Assembly: GCA_963754645.1 (NCBI GenBank)
Contig: CAVWGP010000004.1
Coordinates: 372,001 to 436,000, forward strand
Direction: 5' to 3'
DNA from: CAVWGP01 sp963754645
Lineage (GTDB): Bacteria > Pseudomonadota > Alphaproteobacteria > Bin65
Length of the DNA: 64,000 bases
Part shown: one piece after another, positions 1 to 9,647 of the stretch
Layout of the letters: every line of letters begins with the position of its first letter
How positions within the stretch are numbered: the first letter of the stretch is position 1
Notes under the pieces: model-generated
Told to the model about the DNA's origin: nothing
What the model saw: the letters and a program-made list of their open reading frames with translations, nothing else
Databases searched by the model: none
Program-made: the position numbers and the translations under genes

Positions 1-720
1 CGCGCCGGTGAAGCCCGCCTCGGCCATAAGCGCCGAGGCCACGCCGGTGGGGGCGCCCCAGCTCGTGCCGTCGTGCAGCATCGTGGGATTGGCGATCTCG
101 CGCATCATCTGGCTGCGCGGCGCATGATATTCGGCGATGCCGAGCGCGTGGCGCAGCGCGGCGCGTTTCATTCCGCGCAGCCGCGCCGCGATGGCGACGC
201 AGCCAAGCGCGTTCCACGCGCCCGACGTGTGATACTCCGGCACCGTCGCGTGCAGCGCCGCCGAGGCGCGATAGGCGATCTCGTAGCCGATGACGAGCGC
301 CAGCACCGCCTCGCGGCCGTTCACCGCGGGCGCGGCCTCGGCCAGCGCAACCAGCGCGGGAAATAGCGCGGCGCCGCCATGGCCCTTCGAGGGCTGCCAG
401 CCGTCATGCGCGTCGAGATTGTCGAGCTGCGTCGCGAGCGCGAAGGCGGCGCCGGGCAGCGAGCAGCGCCTTCCGTCGAAGATCAGCCGCGACGAAGGCG
501 CGCCGGGGCCGGCGGACCAATGGGCGACGGCGTGATCGCGCGCGATGCGCCCCGCGTCCAGGCGCGCCGCCGCCGCCGCGACACCGATCAGGTCGAGCAT
601 GAGCAGCGCCGCAAACTCGCGCACCGGCGCGGGCACGTCGTCGAAACGCAGCCCTTCGATGAAATCCGCGGCCTTGGCGAAATTCGCGCTCGGCTCGCGC
701 AGCGATTGCATGATCGTCAT
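1..720 (-). CDS. MmgE/PrpD family protein, 5' part only
   Basis: The reading frame from the ATG at 720 stays open to the left edge, giving the first 240 residues; the C-terminus lies outside the window. It has the look of the MmgE/PrpD family (2-methylcitrate dehydratase and relatives, all-helical N-domain): a small-residue-rich helix near residues 38-50, an AHDGWQPSKGHGG stretch at the usual His-Asp active-site region, and VIGYEIAYRAS. It lies 19 bp after the cupin gene and is the last visible gene of the 4148-to-1 operon. The substrate cannot be told; many relatives are not methylcitrate enzymes. The family call is firm, the function open. Confidence 0.85.
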   Translation of the reverse strand, partial: MTIMQSLREPSANFAKAADFIEGLRFDDVPAPVREFAALLMLDLIGVAAAAARLDAGRIARDHAVAHWSAGPGAPSSRLIFDGRRCSLPGAAFALATQLDNLDAHDGWQPSKGHGGAALFPALVALAEAAPAVNGREAVLALVIGYEIAYRASAALHATVPEYHTSGAWNALGCVAIAARLRGMKRAALRHALGIAEYHAPRSQMMREIANPTMLHDGTSWGAPTGVASALMAEAGFTGA

Positions 721-739
721 GGCATGAATTCCCCGCCCC

Positions 740-1072
740 TCAATCCACCACGAACAGCGTGGCGCCTTCCGCGCCCGTGCGCGAGCGGTGGGCCATGGCG
801 CCGTCGGCGACTTGGTAGGACATGCCGGGCGTGAGAACGACGACGCGGCCGTCCCTGAGTTCGGTTTCGAGCCGGCCTTCGAGGCAATAGAGAATGTGGC
901 CCTTCTCGCACCAATGATCGGCAAGATAATGCGCCGAATATTCGAGCATGCGCACGCGGATGGCGCCGAATTGGCGCGTGCGCCAGCGGGCCACGCCGCG
1001 CTCGCCCTTGTGCTCGGTGGGCGCAACCGCGCTCCAATCGGTGGTGCCGAAGGGAATGTCGGCGATATTCAT
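740..1072 (-). CDS. DHCW-motif cupin-fold protein
   Basis: This 110-residue single-domain protein is the usual size of a small cupin. It contains DHWCEKGHILYCLEGRLETE, matching the DHCW-motif cupin group, followed by a GMSYQVADG turn and a C-terminal beta strand. Such proteins are small beta-barrels whose reaction is generally unknown. It starts 20 bp after the ABC ATPase stop and ends 19 bp before the MmgE/PrpD start, so it is co-transcribed with both. A metabolic rather than regulatory role is inferred from the dehydratase-like neighbour. Confidence 0.75.
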   Translation of the reverse strand: MNIADIPFGTTDWSAVAPTEHKGERGVARWRTRQFGAIRVRMLEYSAHYLADHWCEKGHILYCLEGRLETELRDGRVVVLTPGMSYQVADGAMAHRSRTGAEGATLFVVD

Positions 1073-1092
1073 GGTCCTCTCCCGGCTTTGCG

Positions 1093-1850
<758 letters not shown>

Positions 1851-1854
<4 letters not shown>

Positions 1855-3095
1855 GCGGCACCGCGCACGATTTCCACCGGATTGACCCGCGCGGCGCGGC
1901 GCGACGGAATGTAGGCCGCGAGCACGGCGGCGGCCATCGCCATGAGGCTGGCAATGACGTAGTGCTCGATCGACCATTTCAGCATGAATTGCTGAATCTC
2001 CACGATGCCCACCGCCTTGAAGCGCACGATCGAAAGCAAATAGGTCAGCCCCAGTCCGAAGACACAGCCCGCCAGGCTGCCGACGACGCCGACCGCGAAG
2101 CCTTCGAGCAGGAAGATTCGCTTGATGTCGCCCTCGGCGAAGCCCATCGATTTGAGAATCGCGATGTCGCGCGTTTTTTCGAAAATCACCGTCGAGATGA
2201 TATTGAAAATTCCGAAGCAAGCGACGATTAGGATGGCGCCGGTCGTCGAATACATGATCATGTTCTGGATCACGAAAATTCCGAAGACGCCTTCGTTGGA
2301 TTCCTCCCAGCCCTCGGTGCGGTAACCGAAGCGCGACTCGATCTTGGCGGCGATGGCGCGCGCCTCCGCGAGGTCGTCGACGCGCACGCGCAGCTCGTTC
2401 ACGACATTGGTGCGGCCCTGCAAGATCTGGTTTTTCTTGAGCAGCACATAGGTGTTCGCCTCGTCGAAGGCGACGACGCCGGTTTGAGAAATGCCGACGA
2501 CCTTCATCTTGAGCACGACGCCGGTCGGCGAGGCGAGCGAGATCGTGTCGTTGACATCGGCGCCGAGGCGGCGCGCCACGCCGCGGCCGAGGATGATGCC
2601 GTTGGCCGCGGTCTTGAGCGCGTCGAGCGAGCCTTGCACGACGTCCTTGTCGATCTTGGTGACACGGCGCTCGCGGTCGGGCTCGATGCCGACGACGGCG
2701 ACCGAGCGCTCCTTGCTGCCGTAGCGCAGGATGCCCTGGCCGCGCAGCGTTTGCGACACGGTGAGGCCCGGCCAATCCTCGAGCGACTGCATGATTTGCC
2801 CGGCGCGCCTTATGCCGCGGATTTCGGTTTTGGGCTTGATGCCGAGGAGGGCGATGGCGCCGCCGGCATAGGCGATCTCGACCGGCTGGCGCGGCGGATC
2901 GCGGAACTCGTCCTTCATTACGATGTGCGGCGAATTGTTGATGACGCGGCGGACGAAATCCTCCTGAAAGCCCTGCATCAGCGCCGCGATGGCGATGAAA
3001 AATCCGACGCCCATGGCGACGCCGATCACCGACACGAAGCTTTGGCGCTTGCGGTGCAGGAGGTGGGTGAGGGCGATATCGAGCGCGAGACCCAT
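1851..3095 (-). CDS. ABC transporter permease, FtsX/LolC/MacB type
   Basis: This 414-residue inner-membrane protein has one N-terminal membrane helix (residues about 18-40, after a HLLHRKRQS cytoplasmic start), a large periplasmic domain of roughly 200 residues, and three C-terminal helices from about residue 275. That is the MacB/LolC (type VII ABC) topology. It forms a unit with the ATPase by a 4-base GTGA overlap and starts 6 bp after the membrane-fusion protein stop. The trio suggests export driven from the periplasmic face, as in MacAB-type systems. No outer-membrane TolC partner is visible nearby. Confidence 0.88.
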
Positions 3096-3101
3096 GTTGC
3101 G

Positions 3102-4148
3102 CTACTTTTTCTCGTCGGCTTGCAGTTCAATCGCGTCGCCGTCCTTGAGGTTCGCCGGCGGATCGGAAATGACGAGATCGTTGTCGCCAATGCCTTGCAC
3201 GATCTGCAAGCGCTGGGCGCCGGCGATGCCGATTTTGACCGCGCGCCTTTTCGCCCGCCCGCCCTCGGCGACGAAGACGAATCCGCCGCGCAGCGCCGTG
3301 AACGGGATCAATAGTGCGTTCTTCTCCTCGCGCACGATGATATTGACTTCGGCCGTCATGCCGATGCGCAGCGGTTGGTCCGGGTCGAGCGTCATGCGCA
3401 CGCGGTAATTCTTGCTCACCGGATCGCCCTTGGGCGTGACCGCCGAAACTTGCGCCTTGAACACGCGGTCGGGCCAGGCATCGGCTTTCACCAGTACGGT
3501 CTGGCCGCGCTGCACCTTGGGAATGTCCTCCTCGTCGACATCGGCCTCGATGCGCATCGGGCAGCAATGGCCGACCCAAACCAAAACATCGCCGCTGCGC
3601 ACGACCTCGCCGATATTGCCGTCGAGGCGAAGGACTTCGCCGTCGAGCGGCGCCACGATCGTAAGATCGGCGAGGCGCTGGCGTGCCGCCATCGTTGCCG
3701 CGACCGCGGCAGCATACTCGCTGACGACCCGCTGATAGGCCTGTTGCGAGGCGATGTCGCGCTGCGCCAGCGTCGTCATGCGCGCGGCCTCGCTGGCGAG
3801 AAATTTCTCGCGCGCTTCGGATTCGGCGAGCTTGGCCTTGGCTTCGCGGTCGTCGAGCTTCATCAGCACGGCGCCGGCCTTGACCGTATCGCCTTCCTTG
3901 ACCGGAATTTCGGCGATGCGGCCGACCAGCGTCGAAGCGACTTTAGCCCAATAAACCGGTTCGACGGCGCCATTGGCATAGACCGCCTCGACGGCGGGGC
4001 CGCGCGTCGGCTTGGCCGCGGCCACGGTTGGCGGTCGGTGCGTCGCGTACCAAGCGCCGCCGCCGGCCAGGGCCGAGAGTAAGAACCAAATAGCGATCCG
4101 GAGTGGACGCCGGCGCCGGGTTTTGTTCGTAACCACCGATTGCTCCAC
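3102..4148 (-). CDS. Periplasmic adaptor (membrane-fusion protein), MacA/HlyD type
   Basis: This 348-residue protein has a single N-terminal anchor helix (about 17-36), then a barrel-sandwich (lipoyl-like) half GRIAEIPVKEGDTVKAG and its second half VVAPLDGEVLRLDGNIGEVV flanking a helical hairpin. Beta-barrel and membrane-proximal domains end it. This is the standard MFP order. It is the first gene of a five-gene minus-strand operon and would link the FtsX-type permease to an outer-membrane channel. A CC pair (GHCCPMRIEADVDE) after the second lipoyl half is unusual but may be incidental. Confidence 0.88.
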   Translation of the reverse strand: MEQSVVTNKTRRRRPLRIAIWFLLSALAGGGAWYATHRPPTVAAAKPTRGPAVEAVYANGAVEPVYWAKVASTLVGRIAEIPVKEGDTVKAGAVLMKLDDREAKAKLAESEAREKFLASEAARMTTLAQRDIASQQAYQRVVSEYAAAVAATMAARQRLADLTIVAPLDGEVLRLDGNIGEVVRSGDVLVWVGHCCPMRIEADVDEEDIPKVQRGQTVLVKADAWPDRVFKAQVSAVTPKGDPVSKNYRVRMTLDPDQPLRIGMTAEVNIIVREEKNALLIPFTALRGGFVFVAEGGRAKRRAVKIGIAGAQRLQIVQGIGDNDLVISDPPANLKDGDAIELQADEKK

Positions 4149-4268
4149 GGGCTGCTTTCACCTTTTATTACGGGCGAAGCCGCGCGGCCAGTCCTCGGCA
4201 GTCGAAGATCGCGCGCGGCAAATGGTCTCTTAAACGCGATGCGCAACCGCCGAGCCCGTCCCGTTCGC

Positions 4269-4293
4269 AGGGGCGGGTCTCAGACCCGCCCCT
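4269..4293. repeat. Perfect palindromic REP-like element
   Basis: Two 12-base arms (aggggcgggtct and its complement) flank a single central C, giving a perfect GC-rich hairpin between the divergent operons starting at 4148 and 4317. Such short palindromes with GGGGCGGGT/ACCCGCCCC arms are commonly dispersed in GC-rich genomes. No second full copy was seen in this window. Confidence 0.7.
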
Positions 4294-4316
4294 ACAGCGT
4301 CGCCATTGTCGCCTCG

Positions 4317-4652
4317 TTGGGCGAAGCTCGTGCTTCGCTTGCATCGGCGTCGCGGGCGGGCACAGGCTGCGTCCTGGTCAGTCCGCCCGGCGCGGCGGCG
4401 ACACTCGGCGTCGGTTATTTCCGCGCGCTTGTCGATGCCGTGGCCGCGGAATTTCCCGGCGTCCCGCTCGAAGCTGCGATGGATTGCGGCGCCGATCCCG
4501 GCTACGCGCTGGCGGCCCTGCGCCTCGGCTTCAAGCGCGTTATCCTCGCCGGCCATCCCAAGGCGCGCGCGCGCGTCGCCGACATCGCCAGGCAAATGGG
4601 CGCGTCCGTTGCAAGCCGGCCGCCGCGCGCGCGCGGTCCAAAGGAAAATTAG
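4317..4652 (+). CDS. Conserved hypothetical protein upstream of class I aldolase
   Basis: The frame encodes a compact alpha/beta-like protein of about 111 residues with LVSPPGAAATLGVGYFRAL, then AMDCGADPGYALAALRLGF and a C-terminal Rossmann-like VILAGHPKARARVADIARQ. No ATG lies after the palindrome at 4269-4293; the TTG at 4317 is my best start, and an earlier start would translate the palindrome. It sits 128 bp before the aldolase on the same strand. I recall similar short proteins beside fbaB-type aldolases in related bacteria, but I cannot name a function. Confidence 0.6.
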   Translation: MGEARASLASASRAGTGCVLVSPPGAAATLGVGYFRALVDAVAAEFPGVPLEAAMDCGADPGYALAALRLGFKRVILAGHPKARARVADIARQMGASVASRPPRARGPKEN

Positions 4653-4780
4653 CTGCAGAGGCGCAGTCATTTCGCGCCAAAGGCTCGATCGCACGGCAAT
4701 GAAAAACATCGTTGAATTCGCGGCGCGGCGGCGATATCGATGGTGCTTTCCGGCGGCGAACAGAAGCGGAGACGAGGCCC

Positions 4781-5704
4781 ATGTCCATCACGCCCGCGGT
4801 CAAGCGCATTCTCGATTTCTATGAGAGCGACAATCCCGGCACCAAGGCGAATCTCGCCCGCATGCTGATGCAAGGCAAGCTGGCCGGCACCGGCAAGCTC
4901 GTCATCCTGCCGGTCGATCAGGGGTTCGAGCACGGGCCGGCGCGCAGCTTCGCGGTCAACCCGCCGTCCTACGATCCGCACTTTCATTTCCAGCTCGCGA
5001 TCGACGCCGGGCTCTCGGCCTATGCGGCGCCGCTCGGCATGATCGAGGCGGGCGCCGGCACCTTCGCCGGCCAGATCCCGCTCATCCTGAAGATCAACAG
5101 CGGCAACTCGCATTCGACCAACAAGGACCAGGCGGTGACCGGCTCGGTCAGGGACGCGCTTCGTCTCGGCTGCGCCGCGATCGGCTTTACCATCTATCCC
5201 GGCTCCGAAGATCAATACGCGATGATGGAAGAGATCCGCGCGCTCGGCGAGGAGGCCAAGGCGTACGGACTCGCCGTCGTCATCTGGTCCTATCCGCGCG
5301 GCGGCAAAATCTCGAAAGACGGCGAGACCGCGATCGACGTAACCGCCTATTCCGCGCATATGGCGACGATGCTCGGCGCGCATATAATAAAGGTCAAGCC
5401 GCCGACGGCCTTCATCGAGCAGGCCGAGGCCAAGCAGGCTTACGAGAAGGCGAAGATCGACATTTCGACCCTCTCGGCGCGCATCGCCCATGTCGTGCAA
5501 TCGTGCTTCGCCGGGCGGCGCATCGTGGTGTTTTCAGGCGGTGCCGCCAAGTCCGAGGCCGACATCCTCACCGAAGTGCGCGAACTCGCCAAGGGCGGCG
5601 CGCACGGCTCGATCATCGGCCGCAACAGCTTCCAGCGCCCGCGCGCAGAAGCGCTTCGTCTGCTGGAGGGCATCGTGAATATCTATAAGGGCGCGGCATC
5701 GTAG
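4781..5704 (+). CDS. Class I fructose-bisphosphate aldolase
   Basis: This 307-residue enzyme belongs to the DhnA/FbaB-type (archaeal-type class I) aldolases, which use a Schiff-base lysine to split fructose 1,6-bisphosphate. Visible signatures are VILPVDQGFEHGPARSF near residue 45, LILKINSGNS, the HIIKVKPP strand whose lysine is the expected Schiff-base residue, and the phosphate-binding RIVVFSGGAAKSEAD and GSIIGRNSFQRP near the C-terminus. The ATG at 4781 has a GGAGACGAGG ribosome-binding site and starts the conserved TPAVKRILDFY; the frame is open further up but that part is not conserved-looking. It acts in cytosolic glycolysis/gluconeogenesis. Confidence 0.93.
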   Translation: MSITPAVKRILDFYESDNPGTKANLARMLMQGKLAGTGKLVILPVDQGFEHGPARSFAVNPPSYDPHFHFQLAIDAGLSAYAAPLGMIEAGAGTFAGQIPLILKINSGNSHSTNKDQAVTGSVRDALRLGCAAIGFTIYPGSEDQYAMMEEIRALGEEAKAYGLAVVIWSYPRGGKISKDGETAIDVTAYSAHMATMLGAHIIKVKPPTAFIEQAEAKQAYEKAKIDISTLSARIAHVVQSCFAGRRIVVFSGGAAKSEADILTEVRELAKGGAHGSIIGRNSFQRPRAEALRLLEGIVNIYKGAAS

Positions 5705-5716
5705 CGAAGTGAGTTG

Positions 5717-5807
5717 AACCACGGAGGCGCGGAGATACGGAGCCGAGATACCAAAGCGCGCCGATGGCGCCCGGAACGTTACCTCCTTATCTCCGTGCCT
5801 CGGTGTT
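5717..5807. repeat. Dispersed inverted-repeat element, copy 1
   Basis: The left arm reads accacggaggcgcggaga and the right arm ctccgtgcctcggtg, enclosing a small GCGC-rich hairpin. A second copy with the same arms and core lies at 62382-62466 and a half-copy at about 10641-10656. It fills most of the 178-bp gap between the aldolase and thiE genes. Elements of this CACGGAGGCACGGAG type are dispersed in many genomes and are probably non-autonomous. Confidence 0.75.
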
Positions 5808-5882
5808 GAATCTTCAATTCGTTCCGAATTTCCGCGGAGAGACGTTATTCAATCCAAAACCGAAGGATCGCAACGGGACGAG

Positions 5883-6497
5883 TTGGCGCGCTGCCGGCTA
5901 TATCTGGTGACGCCGCCGTCGTTGGAGCCGGCGGCGTTTGCGCCGGTTCTTGAAGCGGCGCTGGCGGGGGGCGATGTGGCGTGCCTGCGCTTGCGTTTGT
6001 TGGGCGCCGACGATGGCGCGATCCGCCGCGCCGCCGCCGTCCTGATGCCGTTGTGCCACGCCCGCGACGTGGCGTTCTTGATCGACGACCGGCCCGATCT
6101 CGCCGCGGCAATGAAGGCCGATGGCGCGCATCTCGGCGATGCCGGCGCCTATTGGGATGCGCGCGCCGAGCTGGGGTCGGCCGGCATTGTCGGCGTCGAT
6201 TGCGGCGGCTCGAAGCATCGCGGTTTCGAGGCGGCGGAACTCGGCGCGGATTACGTTTCGTTCGGCCCATTCTTTGCTCCGGCGGCCGAACCGCATGCCG
6301 ATGTCGATCTGTTGCGCGATTGGAGCGAGACCATGACTGTGCCGTGCGTCGCGGCCGGCGGGGTCACGCTCGACAATGCGCCGGCGCTGATCGCCGCCGG
6401 CGCCGAATTCATCGCCATTGGCCGCGCCGTTTGGCAGCACCCGGCCGGCCCCGGCGCCGCCGTCGCCGCATTCAATCGCCGGTTCGATGGCCGATAG
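5883..6497 (+). CDS. thiE: Thiamine-phosphate synthase
   Basis: This 204-residue TIM-barrel enzyme joins HMP-pyrophosphate and thiazole phosphate to make thiamine phosphate. Signatures are RLYLVTPPSLEP at strand 1, LIDDRPDLAAAMKADGAHLG around residues 60-80 (family ND.....gaDGvHlG), the YVSFGPFF strand, and the phosphate loop VAAGGVTL...AGAEFIAIGRAVW. The frame has no ATG; TTG at 5883 after gggacgag is the only reasonable start. It overlaps the exporter gene by 11 bp. A separate TPP riboswitch at 15950 shows thiamine control in this genome, but none is seen before this gene. Confidence 0.88.
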   Translation: MARCRLYLVTPPSLEPAAFAPVLEAALAGGDVACLRLRLLGADDGAIRRAAAVLMPLCHARDVAFLIDDRPDLAAAMKADGAHLGDAGAYWDARAELGSAGIVGVDCGGSKHRGFEAAELGADYVSFGPFFAPAAEPHADVDLLRDWSETMTVPCVAAGGVTLDNAPALIAAGAEFIAIGRAVWQHPAGPGAAVAAFNRRFDGR

Positions 6498-7428
6498 CGC
6501 GCCGTCGGCACCCAAGCCGAACGCCGCGCTCGACGCCCGCATGGCCTATGTCATGCTGACGCTGACGGCGATGTTTTTCGGCGGCAATTGGCCGATTATC
6601 CGCGCGGTGCGCGACGACGTACCGCCCTATGCGCTCGCCTTCTGGCGCTGGGCGATCGCGGCGCTCATCGTGCTGCCTTTCGTCCTGCCGCGGCTGCGGG
6701 CCGCCTGGCCGGTCTTGCGCAAAGAAGCGCCGCACTTGGCGTTCTTCGGCATCGCGGGCGTTGCCGGTTTCGCGATCTGCGGCACCAACGGGCTGCAGAC
6801 GACGCAGGCCATCAATGGCGCGCTGCTCAACGCGGCGTCGCCCGTGTTCGTGATCCTCATCGTGGCGCTGTTTTTTCGCGAGCGCATCGGCTGGCTGCAA
6901 ATCCTCGGCCTCGTCACCGCGATCGCCGGCGTGCTCGCGATCATCGCGCGCGGCGCGCCGCAACAGATCCTGGCGACCGGCATCGGTATCGGCGACGTTT
7001 GGATCATGGTCGCCGTCGCGCTGTGGTCGCTCTACACGGTCATGCTTCGGCATTGGCGCACCGCGCTCGACCCGACGATGTTCCTGTTCGGGACGATCGT
7101 GTGCGGCCTCGCCGTTATGGGCCCGGCCTATGCGGTCGAGGCCTATACCGGGCGCCGCATCGAGCTCAATGCCGGCTCGATCGCCGGTATTGCCTATCTC
7201 GCGATCTTTCCCTCGATCGGCTCCTATTTGTTTTGGAGCCTCGGCGTGGCGCGCGTCGGCGCCGCGCGGGCGAGCGTTTTCCAGTATCTTATTCCGGCCT
7301 TCGCCGCGGTGTTCTCCATCCTCTTCATCGGCGAGGAATTGCGTCCGTTCCATCTCGCCGGCGCCGCGCTCATCATCGGCGGCATCGTGATCGCCAATCG
7401 GCGTGCGCCGCCACGCGCGGCGGGTTAG
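6487..7428 (+). CDS. DMT-superfamily (EamA) transporter
   Basis: This 313-residue protein has ten predicted membrane helices in two five-helix EamA halves (first helix about 20-38, last about 285-303). Conserved-looking features are FFGGNWPIIRAV in helix 1, YALAFWRW in helix 2 and a second-half FPSIGSYLFWSLGVARVGAARASVFQYLIP. These are drug/metabolite exporters of the inner membrane with unpredictable substrates. The ATG at 6487 lies inside the end of thiE (11-bp overlap), so the two are co-translated. Export of an amine or thiamine-related compound cannot be inferred from this alone. Confidence 0.9.
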   Translation: MADSAPSAPKPNAALDARMAYVMLTLTAMFFGGNWPIIRAVRDDVPPYALAFWRWAIAALIVLPFVLPRLRAAWPVLRKEAPHLAFFGIAGVAGFAICGTNGLQTTQAINGALLNAASPVFVILIVALFFRERIGWLQILGLVTAIAGVLAIIARGAPQQILATGIGIGDVWIMVAVALWSLYTVMLRHWRTALDPTMFLFGTIVCGLAVMGPAYAVEAYTGRRIELNAGSIAGIAYLAIFPSIGSYLFWSLGVARVGAARASVFQYLIPAFAAVFSILFIGEELRPFHLAGAALIIGGIVIANRRAPPRAAG

Positions 7429-7556
7429 GCGAGCAGCGGCGCGATCAGCACGAGCGCAAGCGGCGCCACGATCAAGCCGGCCGCCAGCAAAGCCAGCAGC
7501 CGCAGCGTCCAGGGTCCCAATCGCTCGATCAAACTCTCTTTGGCGTGGTGGGTCAT
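7425..7556 (-). CDS. Small single-span membrane protein, 43 aa
   Basis: A 43-residue frame starts at an ATG (7556) and reads MTHHAKESLIERLGPW followed by about 25 hydrophobic residues to its stop, which overlaps the exporter's stop by 3 bp in convergent orientation. The amphipathic basic start plus one helix is typical of small membrane proteins. No homologue is recognised. Evidence is only composition and start position, so it may be a non-gene. Confidence 0.45.
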   Translation of the reverse strand: MTHHAKESLIERLGPWTLRLLALLAAGLIVAPLALVLIAPLLA

Positions 7557-7833
7557 GTCATGCTCCAATGGCGCCGCATCGCGAGCCCGTGCCCGCCAGT
7601 CTGCATAAGCGCTGTGTCAGTCGTTTCATTCGAAGCGGCGAAATCGACCCGCGTTGCCCGCTGCATTAAGCACGATAGCGAAGTCCGCCGCGCCGCACAG
7701 TGACGGGCGTCACACTTCCGCATGGCAGATGCCGCCACGAACGCGCCGCATTTTCGGCGCATTCGGCGGGCGGCCACGAATTGTTAAACGCCGTAATGTA
7801 GCATTTTCGGCCTGCATCGACCGGAGCCCGACC

Positions 7834-8388
7834 ATGCCGTTCGTTCGATTCCTCGCCGTTCTCGCCCTCGCCGCACTGACCGCCTCAACGGCATCGGCGC
7901 AAAGCGGCAATCCCTGCAGCGCCGCGATGTCGTGCGATTGCCCGGGCATCAGCGCCGGCATTCTCACCGAAACTTGGAAAAAGGATTGCAACGCCTGCCA
8001 AGGCAAAATCCTGGAGAAATGCGCCCAGAGCTACGCGCAGCACGGGAACATGGAGCGCGCCTTGAACGAGGCCGGCTTCTGTAAGCGTGATTGTTCGGCC
8101 TTTGGCCCCGGCGCGTTTCCCAATGTGACGGCGACGAAAAAGCCGAGTGGCTCGGCCGCGGCGCCGGACGCGCCGCCGCCGCGACCCGGCGAGATGCGCC
8201 TGCTTTGCTCCGGCGACGCGCGCCCGGAGGCCGAGCGCATCGGCGCACTGCAATTCACCGGCTGCAAGAACAAGCAGAAGCGCCGCACCGGCCTATGGAA
8301 GGCCTACGATGCCGAGCGCAAGATGGAAATCGAGATCATCTTCCGTGACGGCCGCGAAGTTTCACGCCGCGAGCGCCAAGCCGGTTGA
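7834..8388 (+). CDS. Secreted cysteine-rich hypothetical protein
   Basis: This 184-residue protein begins with a clear Sec signal peptide (MPFVRFLAVLALAALTASTASA, cleavage after ASA), so the ATG at 7834 is chosen over an upstream in-frame ATG. The mature part has eight cysteines in its first third (CSAAMSCDCPGI, CNACQGKILEKC, FCKRDC), a proline-rich linker around residue 110, and a basic C-terminal half ending RREROAG-like with KNKQKRRTGLWKAY. It is probably periplasmic and disulfide-bonded. No family is recognised. Confidence 0.65.
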   Translation: MPFVRFLAVLALAALTASTASAQSGNPCSAAMSCDCPGISAGILTETWKKDCNACQGKILEKCAQSYAQHGNMERALNEAGFCKRDCSAFGPGAFPNVTATKKPSGSAAAPDAPPPRPGEMRLLCSGDARPEAERIGALQFTGCKNKQKRRTGLWKAYDAERKMEIEIIFRDGREVSRRERQAG

Positions 8389-8429
8389 GGCCGATGCGCC
8401 GGCTACGCGCTGCCATCGGCCCGCGCGAC

Positions 8430-9290
8430 TCACGCCCGAATGAACTCCCGCATCACGGCGAACGCCTTGTCAGGCGAGTTGTGGACGACGTGGTGGCCGG
8501 CATTGGCGAAGCGTTCGTAGCGCGCGAGGTGGCGCGGCAAGGCGGCGGCGATATCGCTCTGGCATTCGATCGGCGTCATCGGATCGTCTTCGCCGCCGAG
8601 CACGAGTGTCGGGCACTGGATGCGCGCCAGATCGGGCAGCATGTCGAAGCGGTGCCATTCGCCGGCGCGGCCCATGAACCAGCGCCGCACTTCTTGATTG
8701 AATAGAGCGCGGCCAAGCACGGCCTTGTCGGGCGGCGCGCGGTTATAGTGCGGAAAGGCCTGCTCGATCCACGCCGCCATCGTCGCCTCATCGTCGGCGA
8801 GATCGATCAGGCGGCGGCGGGCCAGCGCGCCGATCGCGGGGCCGCCCAGGCGCTCGAACACCGCGACGCTGCGTTCGCGATGCGCCGTGCCCTTGGCCGC
8901 CGTGCTCGACAGGATCAACTTTCCCGGATGCGCCGGATGCCGCGTCGCATAAGCCATGGCGACGAAGCCGCCGAACGAGACGCCGAGCACGATGGGTTTC
9001 TCGATGCCGAGCGCGTCGCAAAAGCCGCGCACGTCGTCGCCCCATTGCGCCAAGGTCCAGGATTCGCGCGGTCCGTGGTCGCTGCGCCCGTTGCCGCGAT
9101 GATCGAGATAGACGAGCTGCGCCGCGTCGGCGAGGGCCGAATAGCGCGGCTTGAACATCGAATGATCGAAGCCCGGCCCGCCATGCAGCAGGATCACCGT
9201 CGGCCGCTCGCGCATCGCGGCGCCATCGGCGACCAATTTGGCGCCCTCGACATCGAAGAACAGACGGACGCCGTTGACGGAAACATGCAT
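8430..9290 (-). CDS. Alpha/beta hydrolase, proline-iminopeptidase-like
   Basis: This 286-residue enzyme has the alpha/beta-hydrolase signs: oxyanion-hole HGGPGFDHSM, LDHRGNGRSD, nucleophile elbow GVSFGGFVA (Ser about 113), acid loop LGGEDDPMTPIE (Asp) and terminal histidine NAGHHVVH. The HGGPG motif points to proline iminopeptidase-like or related amide/ester hydrolases. The ATG at 9290 precedes the first strand (MHVSVNGVRLFF); the frame is open further upstream but there it would run antisense through the toxin-antitoxin genes. It is divergent from the antitoxin, 70 bp away. Confidence 0.88.
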   Translation of the reverse strand: MHVSVNGVRLFFDVEGAKLVADGAAMRERPTVILLHGGPGFDHSMFKPRYSALADAAQLVYLDHRGNGRSDHGPRESWTLAQWGDDVRGFCDALGIEKPIVLGVSFGGFVAMAYATRHPAHPGKLILSSTAAKGTAHRERSVAVFERLGGPAIGALARRRLIDLADDEATMAAWIEQAFPHYNRAPPDKAVLGRALFNQEVRRWFMGRAGEWHRFDMLPDLARIQCPTLVLGGEDDPMTPIECQSDIAAALPRHLARYERFANAGHHVVHNSPDKAFAVMREFIRA

Positions 9291-9360
9291 GGTCCAGGCT
9301 CCTCGGTGCGGTCGGGCGCGATATTGATAGAAGCGGCTTCGAGACGCTACTTTCTTCGAC

Positions 9361-9645
9361 ATGAGCGTCGTGGACCTCAATGTGCTGAAAATCAAGCTGA
9401 GCGAATATGTCCGCCTCGTCGAGCGCGGTGAAACCGTGCTGGTGACCGACCTTGACCGGGTGGTTGCGGAGTTGGTCCCGCCGCGAACCGGGCGTAGCCC
9501 GCTATTATCCGACGCCGTGCTCGCCGAAGCGGTGCGGCAGGGCTGGCTGACACCGCCGGCGCTCGCCGCGGAGAGAGTACCGGGCGGCGCCCCGGTCGCC
9601 AGTTTCGCCGAACTTATGGCGGAGCTGGCGGCGGATCGGGAGTAG
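9361..9645 (+). CDS. Antitoxin, Phd/YefM type (VapB role)
   Basis: This 94-residue protein has an N-terminal Phd/YefM-like DNA-binding fold (NVLKIKLSEYVRLVERGETV, then VTDLDRVVAELVP), followed by a flexible C-terminal tail expected to wrap the toxin. It lies 2 bp upstream of a PIN-domain gene, the standard antitoxin-first order. It should bind and autorepress the operator in the 70-bp divergent gap with the hydrolase gene. Confidence 0.85.
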   Translation: MSVVDLNVLKIKLSEYVRLVERGETVLVTDLDRVVAELVPPRTGRSPLLSDAVLAEAVRQGWLTPPALAAERVPGGAPVASFAELMAELAADRE

Positions 9646-9647
9646 AA

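Noticed and set aside
1855..2775. Upstream extension of the ABC ATPase frame
   Set aside because: The extension is out-of-frame translation of the permease gene; the GTGA overlap at 1854 gives the natural start.
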